This document shows, piece after piece, positions 34,089 through 43,172 of a DNA stretch of 64,000 bases. Each line of letters starts with the position of its first letter. The first letter of the stretch is position 1. The position numbers and the translations under genes are program-made. Location of the stretch: the NCBI GenBank assembly GCA_963832965.1, contig CAWHVW010000005.1, positions 744,001-808,000 on the forward strand, in the 5' to 3' direction. Source of the stretch: CAWACP01 sp963832965. Lineage in GTDB: Bacteria > Acidobacteriota > Terriglobia > Bryobacterales > Bryobacteraceae. Under the pieces are notes generated by a model, which was given only the letters and a program-made list of their open reading frames with translations, was not told the origin of the DNA and ran no database searches.

Positions 34089-35453
34089 TCACTCTCTCGG
34101 CGCAATACCCAGCGTGCGCATTTTGCGATAAAGATTACTCCGCTCCAGGCCGAGCAACTCCGCCGTGCGCGAGACGTTCCCGCTGGTTTCATCCAGCTTC
34201 CGCAGAATGTACTCTCGCTCGGCGGACTCCCGAACCTCCTGGAGGCTGCCGAAATGCTCGCTCGGGTGATCCGAGGCCGCTCGCCGCGCCGGGTTTAGCG
34301 GGATGTGCCGCGCATCCACGCGCGCCTGCGGATTCATGATGACGATCCGCTCCATTACGTTGCGCAGCTCTCGTACGTTACCGGGCCAGTGGTATTCCTG
34401 CAGAAGCTCCAGCGCCTGGGGCGTCAACTCCTTGGCCTTGCGCCCGTAGGCCGAAGTGAATTCTTTTACGAAATACCCCGCCAGCAGCGGAATATCTTCC
34501 TTGCGCTCGCGCAAAGGCGGCACATTAAACGGAATTACGTTGAGGCGATAGAATAAATCCTCGCGGAAATTGCCGTGCTCGATCTCTTCGTCCAGATGCT
34601 TATTGGTCGAGGCCACCACACGCACGTCCACAGTGATTGAATGCGACGCGCCCACCGGCTCGAAGCGTTGTTCATCGAGCGCGCGTAAGAGTTTCGACTG
34701 CGTGCGCAGGCTCATATCGCCCACCTCGTCCAGAAACAACGTTCCACCGTCGGCCTTCTGCAGCTTGCCGGTCTTATCCTCCTGCGCGCCCGGAAAGCTT
34801 CCCTTGCGATGCCCGAACAACTCGCTTTCGATCAGGTCCTCGGGAATGGCCGCGCAGTTTACCTCGACAAACGGTTCCGCCGCGCGCGGGCTCAGATCGT
34901 GAATGGCGTGCGCCACCAGCTCTTTCCCGGTGCCGCTCTCACCATAGATGAGCACGCGCCCATTAGTTCCGGCCATCAGCGCGAGCTGCTGCCGCAGCGC
35001 CTTCATGGGCACGCTTTCGCCGATGATGCTGAGTGTCTTACGGCCGTCCTCCTTCAACCGGTGCAGCTCCAGTTCCAGCTTGCGCTGCGACACAGCGTTC
35101 TTCACCACCACCGCGACTTTGTCGATGGTGAGCGGTTTCTCAAGAAAATCAAAAGCGCCCAGCCGCGTGGCCTTGACCGCGGTCTCGATGGTGCCGTGGC
35201 CGGAGATAATCACCACCACCGGGCGGCTCTCGAACGGAATCTCCTGAATGCGGGCCAGCGTGTCGAGGCCGTCCATGCCCGGCAGCCACACGTCCAGCAG
35301 CACGACGTCGTATGGCAGCCGCGCGAGCTCTGTCAGCGCGTCCTCTCCACTGCCTACGGCGGATGCCGGGTACCCTTCGTCATCGAGGACGCCCGCGAGC
35401 GACTGCCGGATGCCCGGCTCGTCGTCGACCACCAGAATGTTCCCGGGTTTCAT
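34089..35453 (-). CDS. ntrX: NtrX-type sigma-54 response regulator
   Basis: 454 residues. The receiver domain (1 to about 120) has D-D-E at 10-12, the phospho-acceptor D in V-V-L-L-D-V-W-L-P-G-M-D-G and K in F-L-E-K-P. The AAA+ domain (about 145-385) has Walker A G-E-S-G-T-G-K-E and Walker B G-G-T-L-F-L-D-E-V-G-D. The C-terminus has a Fis-type helix-turn-helix (S-R-T-A-E-L-L-G-L-E-R-S-N-L-Y-R-K). The sigma-54 contact loop reads G-S-F-P-G-A instead of G-A-F-T-G-A, so activation of sigma-54 may be impaired. It overlaps the ntrY stop (ATGA), the usual NtrY-NtrX pair. Confidence 0.9.
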   Translation of the reverse strand: MKPGNILVVDDEPGIRQSLAGVLDDEGYPASAVGSGEDALTELARLPYDVVLLDVWLPGMDGLDTLARIQEIPFESRPVVVIISGHGTIETAVKATRLGAFDFLEKPLTIDKVAVVVKNAVSQRKLELELHRLKEDGRKTLSIIGESVPMKALRQQLALMAGTNGRVLIYGESGTGKELVAHAIHDLSPRAAEPFVEVNCAAIPEDLIESELFGHRKGSFPGAQEDKTGKLQKADGGTLFLDEVGDMSLRTQSKLLRALDEQRFEPVGASHSITVDVRVVASTNKHLDEEIEHGNFREDLFYRLNVIPFNVPPLRERKEDIPLLAGYFVKEFTSAYGRKAKELTPQALELLQEYHWPGNVRELRNVMERIVIMNPQARVDARHIPLNPARRAASDHPSEHFGSLQEVRESAEREYILRKLDETSGNVSRTAELLGLERSNLYRKMRTLGIAPRE

Positions 35454-37549
35454 GCGTTAGTCTCCGCCGCCGCCATCTCCGTGCGGCCCGCGCCGGATAC
35501 CGGAACGTCTATGATGAAGCGCGCGCCGGAGGGCACGTTGTCCTCCACGCGGATGGCCGCGTTGTGATCCGTCAGAATTCGGTTTACGATGGCCAGGCCC
35601 AGCCCGGTTCCTCGCCCTTTGGTGGAGAAGTAGGGGAGGAACAGCTTTTCACGGTCCTCGCGGGATACGCCGCAACCGGTGTCGGCAATTACCAGCTCCA
35701 CCGTATCGGCGTCGCTGGGCGAGGTGGTCACCAGCAGATCCTTCAGAGGCGAATCCTGCATGGCCTCGGCCGCGTTGTCCACCAGGTTCACGATCACGCG
35801 TTTGAACTGTTCCGGATCCACGTTGACCATGGGCAGCGCCAGTGCGAGCGCCTTGCGGACGCGGATGCCCGGCAGGCGGTCTTGAAACACGGCCAGAGCG
35901 TTCTCGGTGATGGCGTTGAGGTCCGAGGGAACGGGTTGCGCCGTGGGGAAGCGGCTGAATTGCGAAAATTCGTCGACCAGCGTGCGCACGGATTCCACTT
36001 CCCGCAGAATGGTCTGCGAGCATTCTTCGAGGATGCGCCGCGTGGTATCCGTGGCCGCGCCACGTTCGAGCTGGCGGGCGATGCGATCGGCCGAGAGCGC
36101 GATCGGCGTCAGTGGGTTCTTGATTTCGTGTGCGATGCGCCGCGCGACTTCCTGCCATGCCAGCGCCCGCTGCGCCCGCAACAGCTCGCTGGTGTCCTCC
36201 AGAACCAGAACGAAGCCGGAGCTGCGCCGTTCCTCCAGCGCCGCCACGGTGGCCGAGAGCTGCATGGTGCGCCCTTCGGTTTTCAGCTCCAACTGGCTTC
36301 CGGCAACGCCGGTGCGGCGCGCGCGGTTCATCAGATAGCGAATTTCGGTGGCGTCCTCGCGCGAAAACAAATCCGAAATGCGGGCGGCGCGGCTGATCTG
36401 TTCGGCTGGAAGGATGCCTTTCAGCGCGCGATTCACGCTGAGAATGCTGCCGTCGGCGGAGAGCGAGATGACGCCCGTGGGAATGCTCTCGAGGATGGCT
36501 TCGGTGAAACGCCGGCGATTGTCCAACTCGCCGCGACTGCTCTCCAGCTCGGCGGTCATCTCATTGAACGCCTTCACCAGGAGACCTAACTCGTCGATTC
36601 CGCCGATGCGCAGGCGATGCGCCAGGTTACCGCCGCGCACTTCCTCGGCCGCATGCAGCAGGGCGGTGATGGGAATACTGATCAGCCGCGAAAGGAACAG
36701 CGCGAGCCACGTGGCGAAGAAGAGGATGAAGAGGGTGATCAGCAACAGCAGAAGAACGTAGAAACGGCGGTACTCGCGGCGATCCTGCGCCAGGCGCAAG
36801 TATTCCGCGCGGTAACGGTCGATCTCCCGGTGTTTGTTGGCCAGCACGTCCGGCATCCGCGCGGAAATGGTGAGCCGCCCCTGAGCGGCTGGCGCGGTGG
36901 CCATGAACAGCAGCCGGTCCTGAGACGCGCCGCTGGAGGCGGGAGGCGCGCAAACGGTTTGGATGGCGCCGCCGGTGAGGCTCAACTCCGCCTGTTCGAT
37001 TCCGTGTTCGCGGCAGAAGCGCTCCCAGGTTGCGGGATCCGGCGGCAGCGCGGCCATCCAATGCGCTTCCGCGTCCACTTTAGCCTGACTCTCGCCGATG
37101 AGGGCGCGGCGCACATCCTCCAGGTTTTGCAGTACCTGCTCGGCGGGGCGGCTGAACCACTTGTCGAGATTGCGATTGAGCACTTCCACGCTGAACAGCA
37201 CCAGGAACAGCACCGGCGTGATACTCAGCGCCAGCGCCGCAGCCACCAGTTTCCAGCGGAGATGCGCGCCCGGACTGCGGCGCTGGCGCTCGATGTACAG
37301 TTTGACGCCGGTGCGGAACAGCAGGAACCCAAGCAGAACGGTGAGCAGGAAAACCAGCGTGGACAGACCCCAGAACACGTAAGTTTGTTCGGGGCTGGCG
37401 GTGGCCAGCGGCTCGATGGTGAAGGAACCCTGCCACACTACCAGCGCGAGCAGGGCCGTGAACAGCACCACACCCGAGCCGAGAAGCAGATTCCTGCGCA
37501 TCCTGTTACGGATTATATGTGATGGCGACTTCGGTGCAGGGATTGCCAT
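35450..37549 (-). CDS. ntrY: NtrY-type sensor histidine kinase
   Basis: 699 residues from ATG 37549; an ATG at 37501 is nearly as good and the start is not settled. Helices at about 23-43, 60-80 and 100-120 are followed by a periplasmic-type region and another helix near 272-292. Then come HAMP (I-P-I-T-A-L-L-H-A-A-E-E-V), PAS (around 350-440), HisKA with H in R-R-I-A-H-E-I-K-N-P-L-T-P, and HATPase with D-T-G-C-G-V and G-R-G-T-G-L-G-L-A-I-V. It phosphorylates the NtrX encoded next, typically for nitrogen or redox sensing. Confidence 0.9.
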   Translation of the reverse strand: MAIPAPKSPSHIIRNRMRRNLLLGSGVVLFTALLALVVWQGSFTIEPLATASPEQTYVFWGLSTLVFLLTVLLGFLLFRTGVKLYIERQRRSPGAHLRWKLVAAALALSITPVLFLVLFSVEVLNRNLDKWFSRPAEQVLQNLEDVRRALIGESQAKVDAEAHWMAALPPDPATWERFCREHGIEQAELSLTGGAIQTVCAPPASSGASQDRLLFMATAPAAQGRLTISARMPDVLANKHREIDRYRAEYLRLAQDRREYRRFYVLLLLLITLFILFFATWLALFLSRLISIPITALLHAAEEVRGGNLAHRLRIGGIDELGLLVKAFNEMTAELESSRGELDNRRRFTEAILESIPTGVISLSADGSILSVNRALKGILPAEQISRAARISDLFSREDATEIRYLMNRARRTGVAGSQLELKTEGRTMQLSATVAALEERRSSGFVLVLEDTSELLRAQRALAWQEVARRIAHEIKNPLTPIALSADRIARQLERGAATDTTRRILEECSQTILREVESVRTLVDEFSQFSRFPTAQPVPSDLNAITENALAVFQDRLPGIRVRKALALALPMVNVDPEQFKRVIVNLVDNAAEAMQDSPLKDLLVTTSPSDADTVELVIADTGCGVSREDREKLFLPYFSTKGRGTGLGLAIVNRILTDHNAAIRVEDNVPSGARFIIDVPVSGAGRTEMAAAETNA

Positions 37550-37875
37550 CGAGGACCCCGGCGCGCAAGCTGTTGATCTGCAAGAGTGGGGGGTGGTGAT
37601 GGGTGGTCCGCAAAGAATTCATTGGCATCCGAACCCGTTCCGTGGTACATAGGAACTTGGGCACGCGGGTCGTCCTGGCGAATGGAGACCAGGACTCGAG
37701 ATCCCATCCTTCGTACTCATCCTGCATTGTGAACACCGAGCTTCGGTCAATGGATGCCGAAGTTTATTTACACGGCAGTTACGTTACGTAAGCCCTCGAA
37801 CCGCGGCCAATCCGGAGCATAGTCCGGTCACATTCCGCGAAGATCGCTGCGCGGCAGTCCCCCACGTGGACGAGA
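37550..37875. other. Intergenic region between ntrY and the zinc-ribbon gene
   Basis: 326 bases without a convincing gene. A minus-strand frame at 37506-37736 ends four bases before the alternative ntrY start, but its third-position GC is lower than that of neighbours and no family is recognisable. The region should hold divergent promoters for both genes; no clear -35/-10 pair could be assigned. Confidence 0.4.
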
Positions 37876-38391
37876 ATGCCTGCGCCGGAGTACATACACA
37901 TGGACGGCGGAGATCGCAAATACAGACAGCGGGGTTACCAGGATAACGACCGCCCCGCGAACGGCCAGAGCCGGGACGACAAGCCGCGGCCCTCCGGACC
38001 AAAGCCGTCGATCGATGTTACCGGTCCACGCCTTCCACGCCTGCTGCAGACGGTCGCGGCCTCACGGTGCTTCAGTTGTTCCACCATGCTTCCGGCGGAC
38101 ATCGACTTTAAAGGGAACTGTCCGAAATGCGGCACGCCCCTGCATTGCTGTAAACAATGCAGCAATTTTGATACTTCGACCCGATTTCAATGCCTGAAGC
38201 CTATACCGGTACGGATTGCCGTCAAGGACCAGGCTAACGAATGCGAATTGTTCCGTCCGCGCGTCACTGTGGCGCGCGACGCGGCCACCATTGGAGCGCA
38301 GACTCCTTCGGCGATCACTCGGAGTTCGTCGCCAGCTCCGCGCTCGTCGCAGGACGCCCGCGCTGCTTTCGACAATCTGTTCAAGAAGTAA
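37876..38391 (+). CDS. Zinc-ribbon hypothetical protein
   Basis: 171 residues. The first ~55 are hydrophilic and disordered-looking (Arg, Asp, Gly, Pro rich). A central zinc-binding region follows: C-F-S-C near 66-69, C-P-K-C-G near 82-86, then C-C-K-Q-C and a last C-L-K-P. The tail (about 130-171) is Ser/Ala rich and ends in a helical F-D-N-L-F-K-K. It may be a nucleic-acid or protein adaptor. A second in-frame ATG eight codons in is possible. No operon partner on its strand. Confidence 0.6.
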   Translation: MPAPEYIHMDGGDRKYRQRGYQDNDRPANGQSRDDKPRPSGPKPSIDVTGPRLPRLLQTVAASRCFSCSTMLPADIDFKGNCPKCGTPLHCCKQCSNFDTSTRFQCLKPIPVRIAVKDQANECELFRPRVTVARDAATIGAQTPSAITRSSSPAPRSSQDARAAFDNLFKK

Positions 38392-38466
38392 TGCTTGTGC
38401 TAGCTGCCGTGGATAGGCGGTGACAGATGGGGGGGTTGTCGCGCGGACCCGAAATCAGGTGGCAGA

Positions 38467-38489
38467 GGCAGCGCATGGCGCTGCCCCAC
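38467..38489 (+). repeat. REP-like palindrome copy 5
   Basis: Arms GGCAGCGC and GCGCTGCC around ATG, followed by CCAC. Compared with copies 1 and 4 the sixth arm base has changed from G to C with the matching change in the other arm, so pairing is preserved. It lies between convergent genes. Confidence 0.8.
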
Positions 38490-38496
38490 GGGTTTC

Positions 38497-38862
38497 CTAG
38501 AATAGTTCGGCGATCTCTTTAGCGGTATTGCGGGCTTCGAGATGAATCAGACCGGCGTTGGAAGGCGTTGGTCCAATGACCGCCAGCACGGCCTTGGGGC
38601 CGGCCGAGTATACGAATAACATCCCTTCCTCGCCCTTAATCGAAACCTCATTCAGAACTCCGGTGGCCATGCTGTCGCTGATGCGCCGTCCCAGACTGGA
38701 AGCGGCGGCGGCCATCGCCGATACGCGGTTAGCGTCCATGCCGTTCGACAGGGCGTGAGCAACGGGCAGCCCCTCCACGGAGGCCAGCAGCACGCCTTTC
38801 AACTCGGGAATCGCATTGCGAAGGGTGTCCAGATGATTCTTCAAAGCGTCGTGCTTTGCCAT
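38497..38862 (-). CDS. Roadblock/LC7 (MglB-like) protein
   Basis: 121 residues from ATG 38862, preceded by AGGAG and AGGA. The pattern L-K-G-V-L-L-A-S-V-E-G-L-P-V-A followed by M-A-A-A-A-S-S-L-G-R and G-P-K-A-V-L-A-V-I-G fits the roadblock fold. MglB-type members are GTPase-activating partners of MglA small GTPases in polarity and motility. No small GTPase gene is in the window, so it may act with a distant partner. It is divergent from the repeat-protein gene. Confidence 0.75.
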   Translation of the reverse strand: MAKHDALKNHLDTLRNAIPELKGVLLASVEGLPVAHALSNGMDANRVSAMAAAASSLGRRISDSMATGVLNEVSIKGEEGMLFVYSAGPKAVLAVIGPTPSNAGLIHLEARNTAKEIAELF

Positions 38863-39211
38863 GTTCCTGCTCTCCTGTTCGCCGGCTCGCGCGGTGGGCA
38901 ACTTGACGAACACCCATACCATCGGCGGGTAAGGGCATAACTTTAGGCACAGATCGCATTGTTGGGAACGTTCGCGCCCAGGTGGAATCCCCTGGCCGTA
39001 CGACGCTCGATGGAGGCCTGCGACCTGACACCGAACCGAATATCAACCACTTACGTTGATGCGGGTTGCTTCGCAGGGGTGTGCGGCGGGACGCAGGGAC
39101 GTAATACATCCAGGGCCATGGCCCAGGACGGCAGCCGTAAGTCACCAATCCGATAAAAACCTCACTTGGGCATCTTCTCCGATTGACCCGAACCGCCGAT
39201 GAATTGGGTGT
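38863..39211. other. Divergent intergenic region before the repeat-protein gene
   Basis: 349 bases with no gene seen. It should hold promoters for both the roadblock gene and the repeat-protein gene. A TTGACG near 38902 could serve as a -35 element, but no matching -10 was found. A small GC hairpin (CCAGG with CCTGG) lies near 38980. Confidence 0.4.
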
Positions 39212-41512
39212 ATGCGGTGTCTGTATTGCGGCAAGCAAATGGCCCTGTTCAAAAAACTCACGGGCGGAGGTGAGTTTTGCTCGGACGCGCATAAACAGAG
39301 CTATCACGAAGAATACAATAAGCTTGCGCTTAGCCGGCTGATGGAAGCCCAGACTCGCCATGAGGAAGCTCCGGCCCGCCAGCCAAACGCTGCCGCAGGC
39401 TCTTCCGGGTCGCCCGAGAAACCGGTGGAGGAGCCCACCGCTCGGGGGGAGTATTTCAAGCAAGCCGTAGCAATTCGCAATCAGGCCATCGCCATGCTCG
39501 CCCCTCCATCCCTGGAGCCTGCGGGCTGGCCCATTGGCTTTCCCGTGCCCGCCGCACTCCATTTCGCGCCGGAGCCCATTCGGGCGGGCGTGATCATGGA
39601 GCATCGCGCACGCGCCGGAGAAACCACGGCTCCAGTTTCGCTGGTGCTGGCGCCGGCGGTCTCCTCGATCAGCCTTCCGGAGATCGGTGATCTTTCCTTT
39701 GCGCTCGAGCCTCGCGAGTCCGGGCTGGTCATGGATCACCATGCTCGCGATGGCGCCACCGTCGCGCCAGTCGCGCTCGCTTTGGCACCCGCGGTCTCCT
39801 CGATCAGCCTGCCTGAAAACGGCGAGCTTCACCTCGCGCCGGCGCCAGGTGAGTCCGGTTTGGTGATGGAACATCGCGCCCGCGACGGCGCGACCACGGT
39901 TCCCGTTTCTCTGGTCCTGGCCGCGGCTGTCTCCTCCACGGGGCTTCCGTCGAGCGGTGAGCTTCATTTTGCGCCAGCGCCGCGCGAGTCGGGCCTGGTG
40001 ATGGAGCATCGCGCGCGCTACGGCGCCACTGCCACGCCCACCGCCGCGGTTCTGACGCCCGCTGTCTTCCCCGTTGGCCTCCCCGAGATCGGCGAACTCC
40101 ACTTTGTGCCGGCGCTCGGCGAATCCGGAGTCATCGTGCAGAGTCGAGCGGTCCCCGGTGGCAGCACGGCGGTACCCACGGCCTCCGATTACCCGCAGCT
40201 GGGTATCGATCCGGGTTGCGCATACCCAGAGCACCATTTCGAAATCGTCAACACGGTTGCTCCTCCGGTGAGCGGCCCGGTCGTGATTGAACTGAGCCCG
40301 GCGCCAACTCCGGAAGCTGAGTTTCGACTCGAATCCGCGTCACGGTTCCAATTCTTCTGGGAGTTTCCTGAAAGCCTTCAGCCGGATTGGGTGGATGGTT
40401 TAGAGCTGGCCTCGGCGGAGGAAAGACTGGCGGCGGTTCTCCGGGCCAGTCTGCCCGCCGCGCCCGTTCCGGCGGAAACTCCCACGGAAGCTCCAGAACA
40501 GGCCGTGCACGAAGTGGAAGCCGGTCCGGCCAGTCCCGCAGAACCGGCGGAAGCGGCAGAACCGGCGCCTCAGCCGGAGCAGGCCAAAGCGCCTGCGTCT
40601 CCCTTCCGGGTTGCGTCTGTCCGTTCATCCGCCAGCCGCGAGCCGGTGATCAACGAAGCTCTGCTCTCCTCGCTTTTCGGCGGAAAAAAGGAGGCGACGC
40701 CTCGCTCCCCGGCGACGCCAGCCGCCGTCGCTCCGAAGGCGCCCGTAGCGGCGCCGGCGCCCGCCGCACCGCAGAAACCCGCAGCGGCGAAGACCGCAAC
40801 GCCGGCGTCGGCGAAAGCGGAAGCGTCCGGAGCGGACAAAGTGAAGGGGCCGTTTGCGGCTCTGCTGAAGACACCCGCTACCGCGAAAGCAGACGCGCCC
40901 GCGGTGCCTGTAAAGGCACCTGCGACGGCGAAGCAGGAGAAGGCGCAGCAGCTTCCAACGGAAGCGGCTGTTCCCAAGGTTGAGGCCGCGAGCGGGGCCG
41001 ACCATCCCCGTGAACCCGGGTTCCTGCCGGTGAACATTCGCCCCGCCGGCGCGCCCGGCAAATCACGGCTCATGCAAAGTTTCCAGGCGATCGCTCTGGT
41101 CAGCGCGAACCCGCAGATTCCGTCGTGGAACACGTTGCCGTTCCGGCCCAAAATGGCGTTGGGACGGCCCCCCGGAGCCGGTGCTGGCGCGATGGAGCGT
41201 AGTAAGCAGGAATCGAGCGCGCCCGCTGAAGCGCGGAAACCGAGTTCCACGACTGTGGAAGTGGCTGATGGGCCGGCGCCTGCCGCTGACGATTCGGTAC
41301 CAACATTCGGCGCCGCGGCGAAGCCCAGAAGCGGCCTTTCGCGATGGTTCAAGCTCGGTATGGTGGTCGCGGTGCTGGGCATTGCCGGAAGCACGGCGGC
41401 GGTAGAGGGCAGGGGAGCCCGCGCGTCCGCCGTGGGAGCGTATGCATCGATGACAACGGAGCCCATGACAACGGAGTCCATGACAACGGAGTTTGCAGTA
41501 TGCCGGAACTAA
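39212..41512 (+). CDS. Novel 45-residue tandem-repeat protein with N-terminal zinc finger and C-terminal membrane helix
   Basis: 766 residues, no known family recognised. Residues 1-36 look like a small zinc finger (C3-x2-C6, then F-C-S-D-A-H-K-Q-S). Residues 110-334 contain five tandem 45-residue units, each built on L-P-x-x-G-E-L-H-F...S-G-L-V-M-E-H-R-A-R followed by an Ala/Val/Pro-rich strand. The central part (about 400-620) is low-complexity Ala/Pro/Lys. A hydrophobic helix (about 714-734) precedes the C-terminus, which carries three M-T-T-E repeats. It overlaps the downstream TPR gene by 13 bases. Possibly a membrane-tethered, extended protein with cytoplasmic repeats; topology is inference. 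Confidence 0.65.
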   Translation: MRCLYCGKQMALFKKLTGGGEFCSDAHKQSYHEEYNKLALSRLMEAQTRHEEAPARQPNAAAGSSGSPEKPVEEPTARGEYFKQAVAIRNQAIAMLAPPSLEPAGWPIGFPVPAALHFAPEPIRAGVIMEHRARAGETTAPVSLVLAPAVSSISLPEIGDLSFALEPRESGLVMDHHARDGATVAPVALALAPAVSSISLPENGELHLAPAPGESGLVMEHRARDGATTVPVSLVLAAAVSSTGLPSSGELHFAPAPRESGLVMEHRARYGATATPTAAVLTPAVFPVGLPEIGELHFVPALGESGVIVQSRAVPGGSTAVPTASDYPQLGIDPGCAYPEHHFEIVNTVAPPVSGPVVIELSPAPTPEAEFRLESASRFQFFWEFPESLQPDWVDGLELASAEERLAAVLRASLPAAPVPAETPTEAPEQAVHEVEAGPASPAEPAEAAEPAPQPEQAKAPASPFRVASVRSSASREPVINEALLSSLFGGKKEATPRSPATPAAVAPKAPVAAPAPAAPQKPAAAKTATPASAKAEASGADKVKGPFAALLKTPATAKADAPAVPVKAPATAKQEKAQQLPTEAAVPKVEAASGADHPREPGFLPVNIRPAGAPGKSRLMQSFQAIALVSANPQIPSWNTLPFRPKMALGRPPGAGAGAMERSKQESSAPAEARKPSSTTVEVADGPAPAADDSVPTFGAAAKPRSGLSRWFKLGMVVAVLGIAGSTAAVEGRGARASAVGAYASMTTEPMTTESMTTEFAVCRN
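39539..40213 (+). repeat. Five-unit 135-bp in-frame tandem repeat
   Basis: Units begin at 39539, 39674, 39809, 39944 and 40079. The period is exactly 135 bases, encoding 45 residues, with the strongest conservation at S-G-L-V-M-E-H-R-A-R. The last unit is the most diverged. DNA identity between units is only moderate, so the array looks old. Confidence 0.85.
41450..41491 (+). repeat. 15-bp repeat with reiterated ATG and GGAG before the TPR gene
   Basis: Two 15-base units starting ATGACAACGGAG and a third partial one (41480-41491) lie just before the TPR start. Each contains an ATG and a GGAG; the last GGAG is eight bases from the TPR ATG at 41500, ideal spacing. In the upstream frame they encode M-T-T-E repeats. 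Confidence 0.65.
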
Positions 41513-43155
41513 ACGATCAGTGGTTGTGGGTTGTTGATGACCAACTGGTGGATGCGCTGATGCGCAACGACACACTGGAACCGGGTGTGTCAAAGCGGGG
41601 AGTGGAATCGAGCGCGCTTAAGGAAGCGCTCGTCCTGGCCAGCGAAAACCGGGCTGAGGCGGCGCTTCAGAAAGTACGGGAAGGAATCGAAAAAGGCGAG
41701 GCGACGCCGGATCTGTGGTGGGCGAAAGGGCAGCTTGAATTCGAGCTGAACCGCTGGGAAGCCGCGAAAGCCAGCTACGCGGAACTGCTCAAGCTGGTGC
41801 CGGGACATAGCGCGGCGGGTTACAACATTGCACTCTGCTGTCATCGGCTGCAGCGTTATGAAGACGCCGTAACGCACTTCACCGCGGCGTTGCAGGTTGC
41901 GCCCGACCGCGTGGAATGCTCACTGGGAATGGGGGTCTGCCTGCTTCGCGTGGGCCGAGCCGAGGAGGCACTGGCGGCGTTTGAGTCCTGCCTGGGCGCC
42001 GAGCCCGCTCACCCCCGGGCGCTGTTCGGCAAAGCCGTGGCTCTGCAGATGCTCAATCGGCTGGATGAGGCCAACGACCTTTATCGCGAAGTGCTGCCGG
42101 CCAACCCGAAGAATCCGGATCTGTTGGTGAACCTGATTTCGCTGGCGGCCGCGCGCGAGGACGACGATAAGCTTCGCGATTATTGCGAGAGGCTTCTGCG
42201 CCTTCGCGATCAGGCGCGGCCGGCGCTGGAGGGTCTGGCCACGCTGGCCCTGGCTCGCGGAGACTACAAGACCGCGGTAAAGCACCTGTCCCAACTGGTG
42301 AAGGTGGCTTCAGGCAGTTGGGAGCCGTGGTACAACCTGGGATTCGCGTATCAGAAACTGAACCGCGTGGACGAAGCGATCCATGCATATAGCGAGGCCA
42401 TTCGCACCCAGCCTGACGCGCCCCAGGCCCATGCCAATCTGGGCCTGTTGCTGCACGAACGCGCGGAGTTCGGCGCAGCGCGGGACGAATACAACCGGGC
42501 GCTGGACGCCAATCCGTCGCTGGCCGCGGCTCTGTGGAACCTGGCGGTGCTCTATGAGCGCGAGGGGGATGTGGTAGCGGCCGAAGTGCGGCTCACCAAG
42601 CTCGTTTCGTTGAAGCCCGAGTGGGAGGACGCCAGTTTCCGTCTGGGTTGCCTGCGTTTGCAAACTGGCAATGCGGCGGGCGCCGTGGAGGCGTTTCTGG
42701 TGTGCGTCGGGAAGCGCGAGAAATGGCCCGACGCCTGGCTCAACCTGGGCATCGCGCAGTGGCGAAGCGGCGACCGTAAAGCCGCCGGACAGTCGTTCGA
42801 GAGGGCGCTGGAATCCAACTCCAAGCCGGTGGCCGCGTTGAACGCTCTGGGGGCCCTCATGGTGGAGGAAGGCGATTACATTCGCGCTCTGGAGACGCTG
42901 AATAAGCTGACAGAACTGGGCGAGCAGGCTCCGGAGCTTTGTTACAACACCGGTCTGCTGCTGCAGAAAGCCGGACTTCACGAGGACGCCATAAACCTGC
43001 TGCGCCAGGCCGCCGCGGAGAAGCCCGGATTCGGCGAAGCGCTGCTCAATCTCGGACACTCCTTAAGTTCGCTGGGCAAGGACAGCGAGGCGCGGGAATG
43101 CTGGCGTGAGGCCATGGAAGCGACGCCGGAACTGGCGTCCTTGTTCGGGCGCTGA
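41500..43155 (+). CDS. Tetratricopeptide-repeat protein
   Basis: 551 residues from ATG 41500, eight bases after GGAG. After about 60 residues it is almost wholly TPR: W-W-A-K-G-Q-L-E-F, A-G-Y-N-I-A-L-C-C-H-R-L-Q-R-Y-E-D-A, N-L-G-F-A-Y-Q-K-L-N-R-V-D-E-A and many more, at least eleven units. It has no signal peptide, so probably cytoplasmic; it likely scaffolds a complex. It overlaps the repeat-protein gene by 13 bases, which suggests that the two work together. Confidence 0.88.
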   Translation: MPELNDQWLWVVDDQLVDALMRNDTLEPGVSKRGVESSALKEALVLASENRAEAALQKVREGIEKGEATPDLWWAKGQLEFELNRWEAAKASYAELLKLVPGHSAAGYNIALCCHRLQRYEDAVTHFTAALQVAPDRVECSLGMGVCLLRVGRAEEALAAFESCLGAEPAHPRALFGKAVALQMLNRLDEANDLYREVLPANPKNPDLLVNLISLAAAREDDDKLRDYCERLLRLRDQARPALEGLATLALARGDYKTAVKHLSQLVKVASGSWEPWYNLGFAYQKLNRVDEAIHAYSEAIRTQPDAPQAHANLGLLLHERAEFGAARDEYNRALDANPSLAAALWNLAVLYEREGDVVAAEVRLTKLVSLKPEWEDASFRLGCLRLQTGNAAGAVEAFLVCVGKREKWPDAWLNLGIAQWRSGDRKAAGQSFERALESNSKPVAALNALGALMVEEGDYIRALETLNKLTELGEQAPELCYNTGLLLQKAGLHEDAINLLRQAAAEKPGFGEALLNLGHSLSSLGKDSEARECWREAMEATPELASLFGR

Positions 43156-43172
43156 CGAAGCCTCCGGGCCTG

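Noticed and set aside
37506..37736. Short minus-strand frame just before the alternative ntrY start
   Set aside because: Lower third-position GC than neighbours and no family; kept only as a note.
38729..40237. 502-residue minus-strand frame over the repeat-protein gene
   Set aside because: Its apparent repeats only mirror the 135-bp array; the plus frame has the better start, zinc-finger motif and neighbour overlap.
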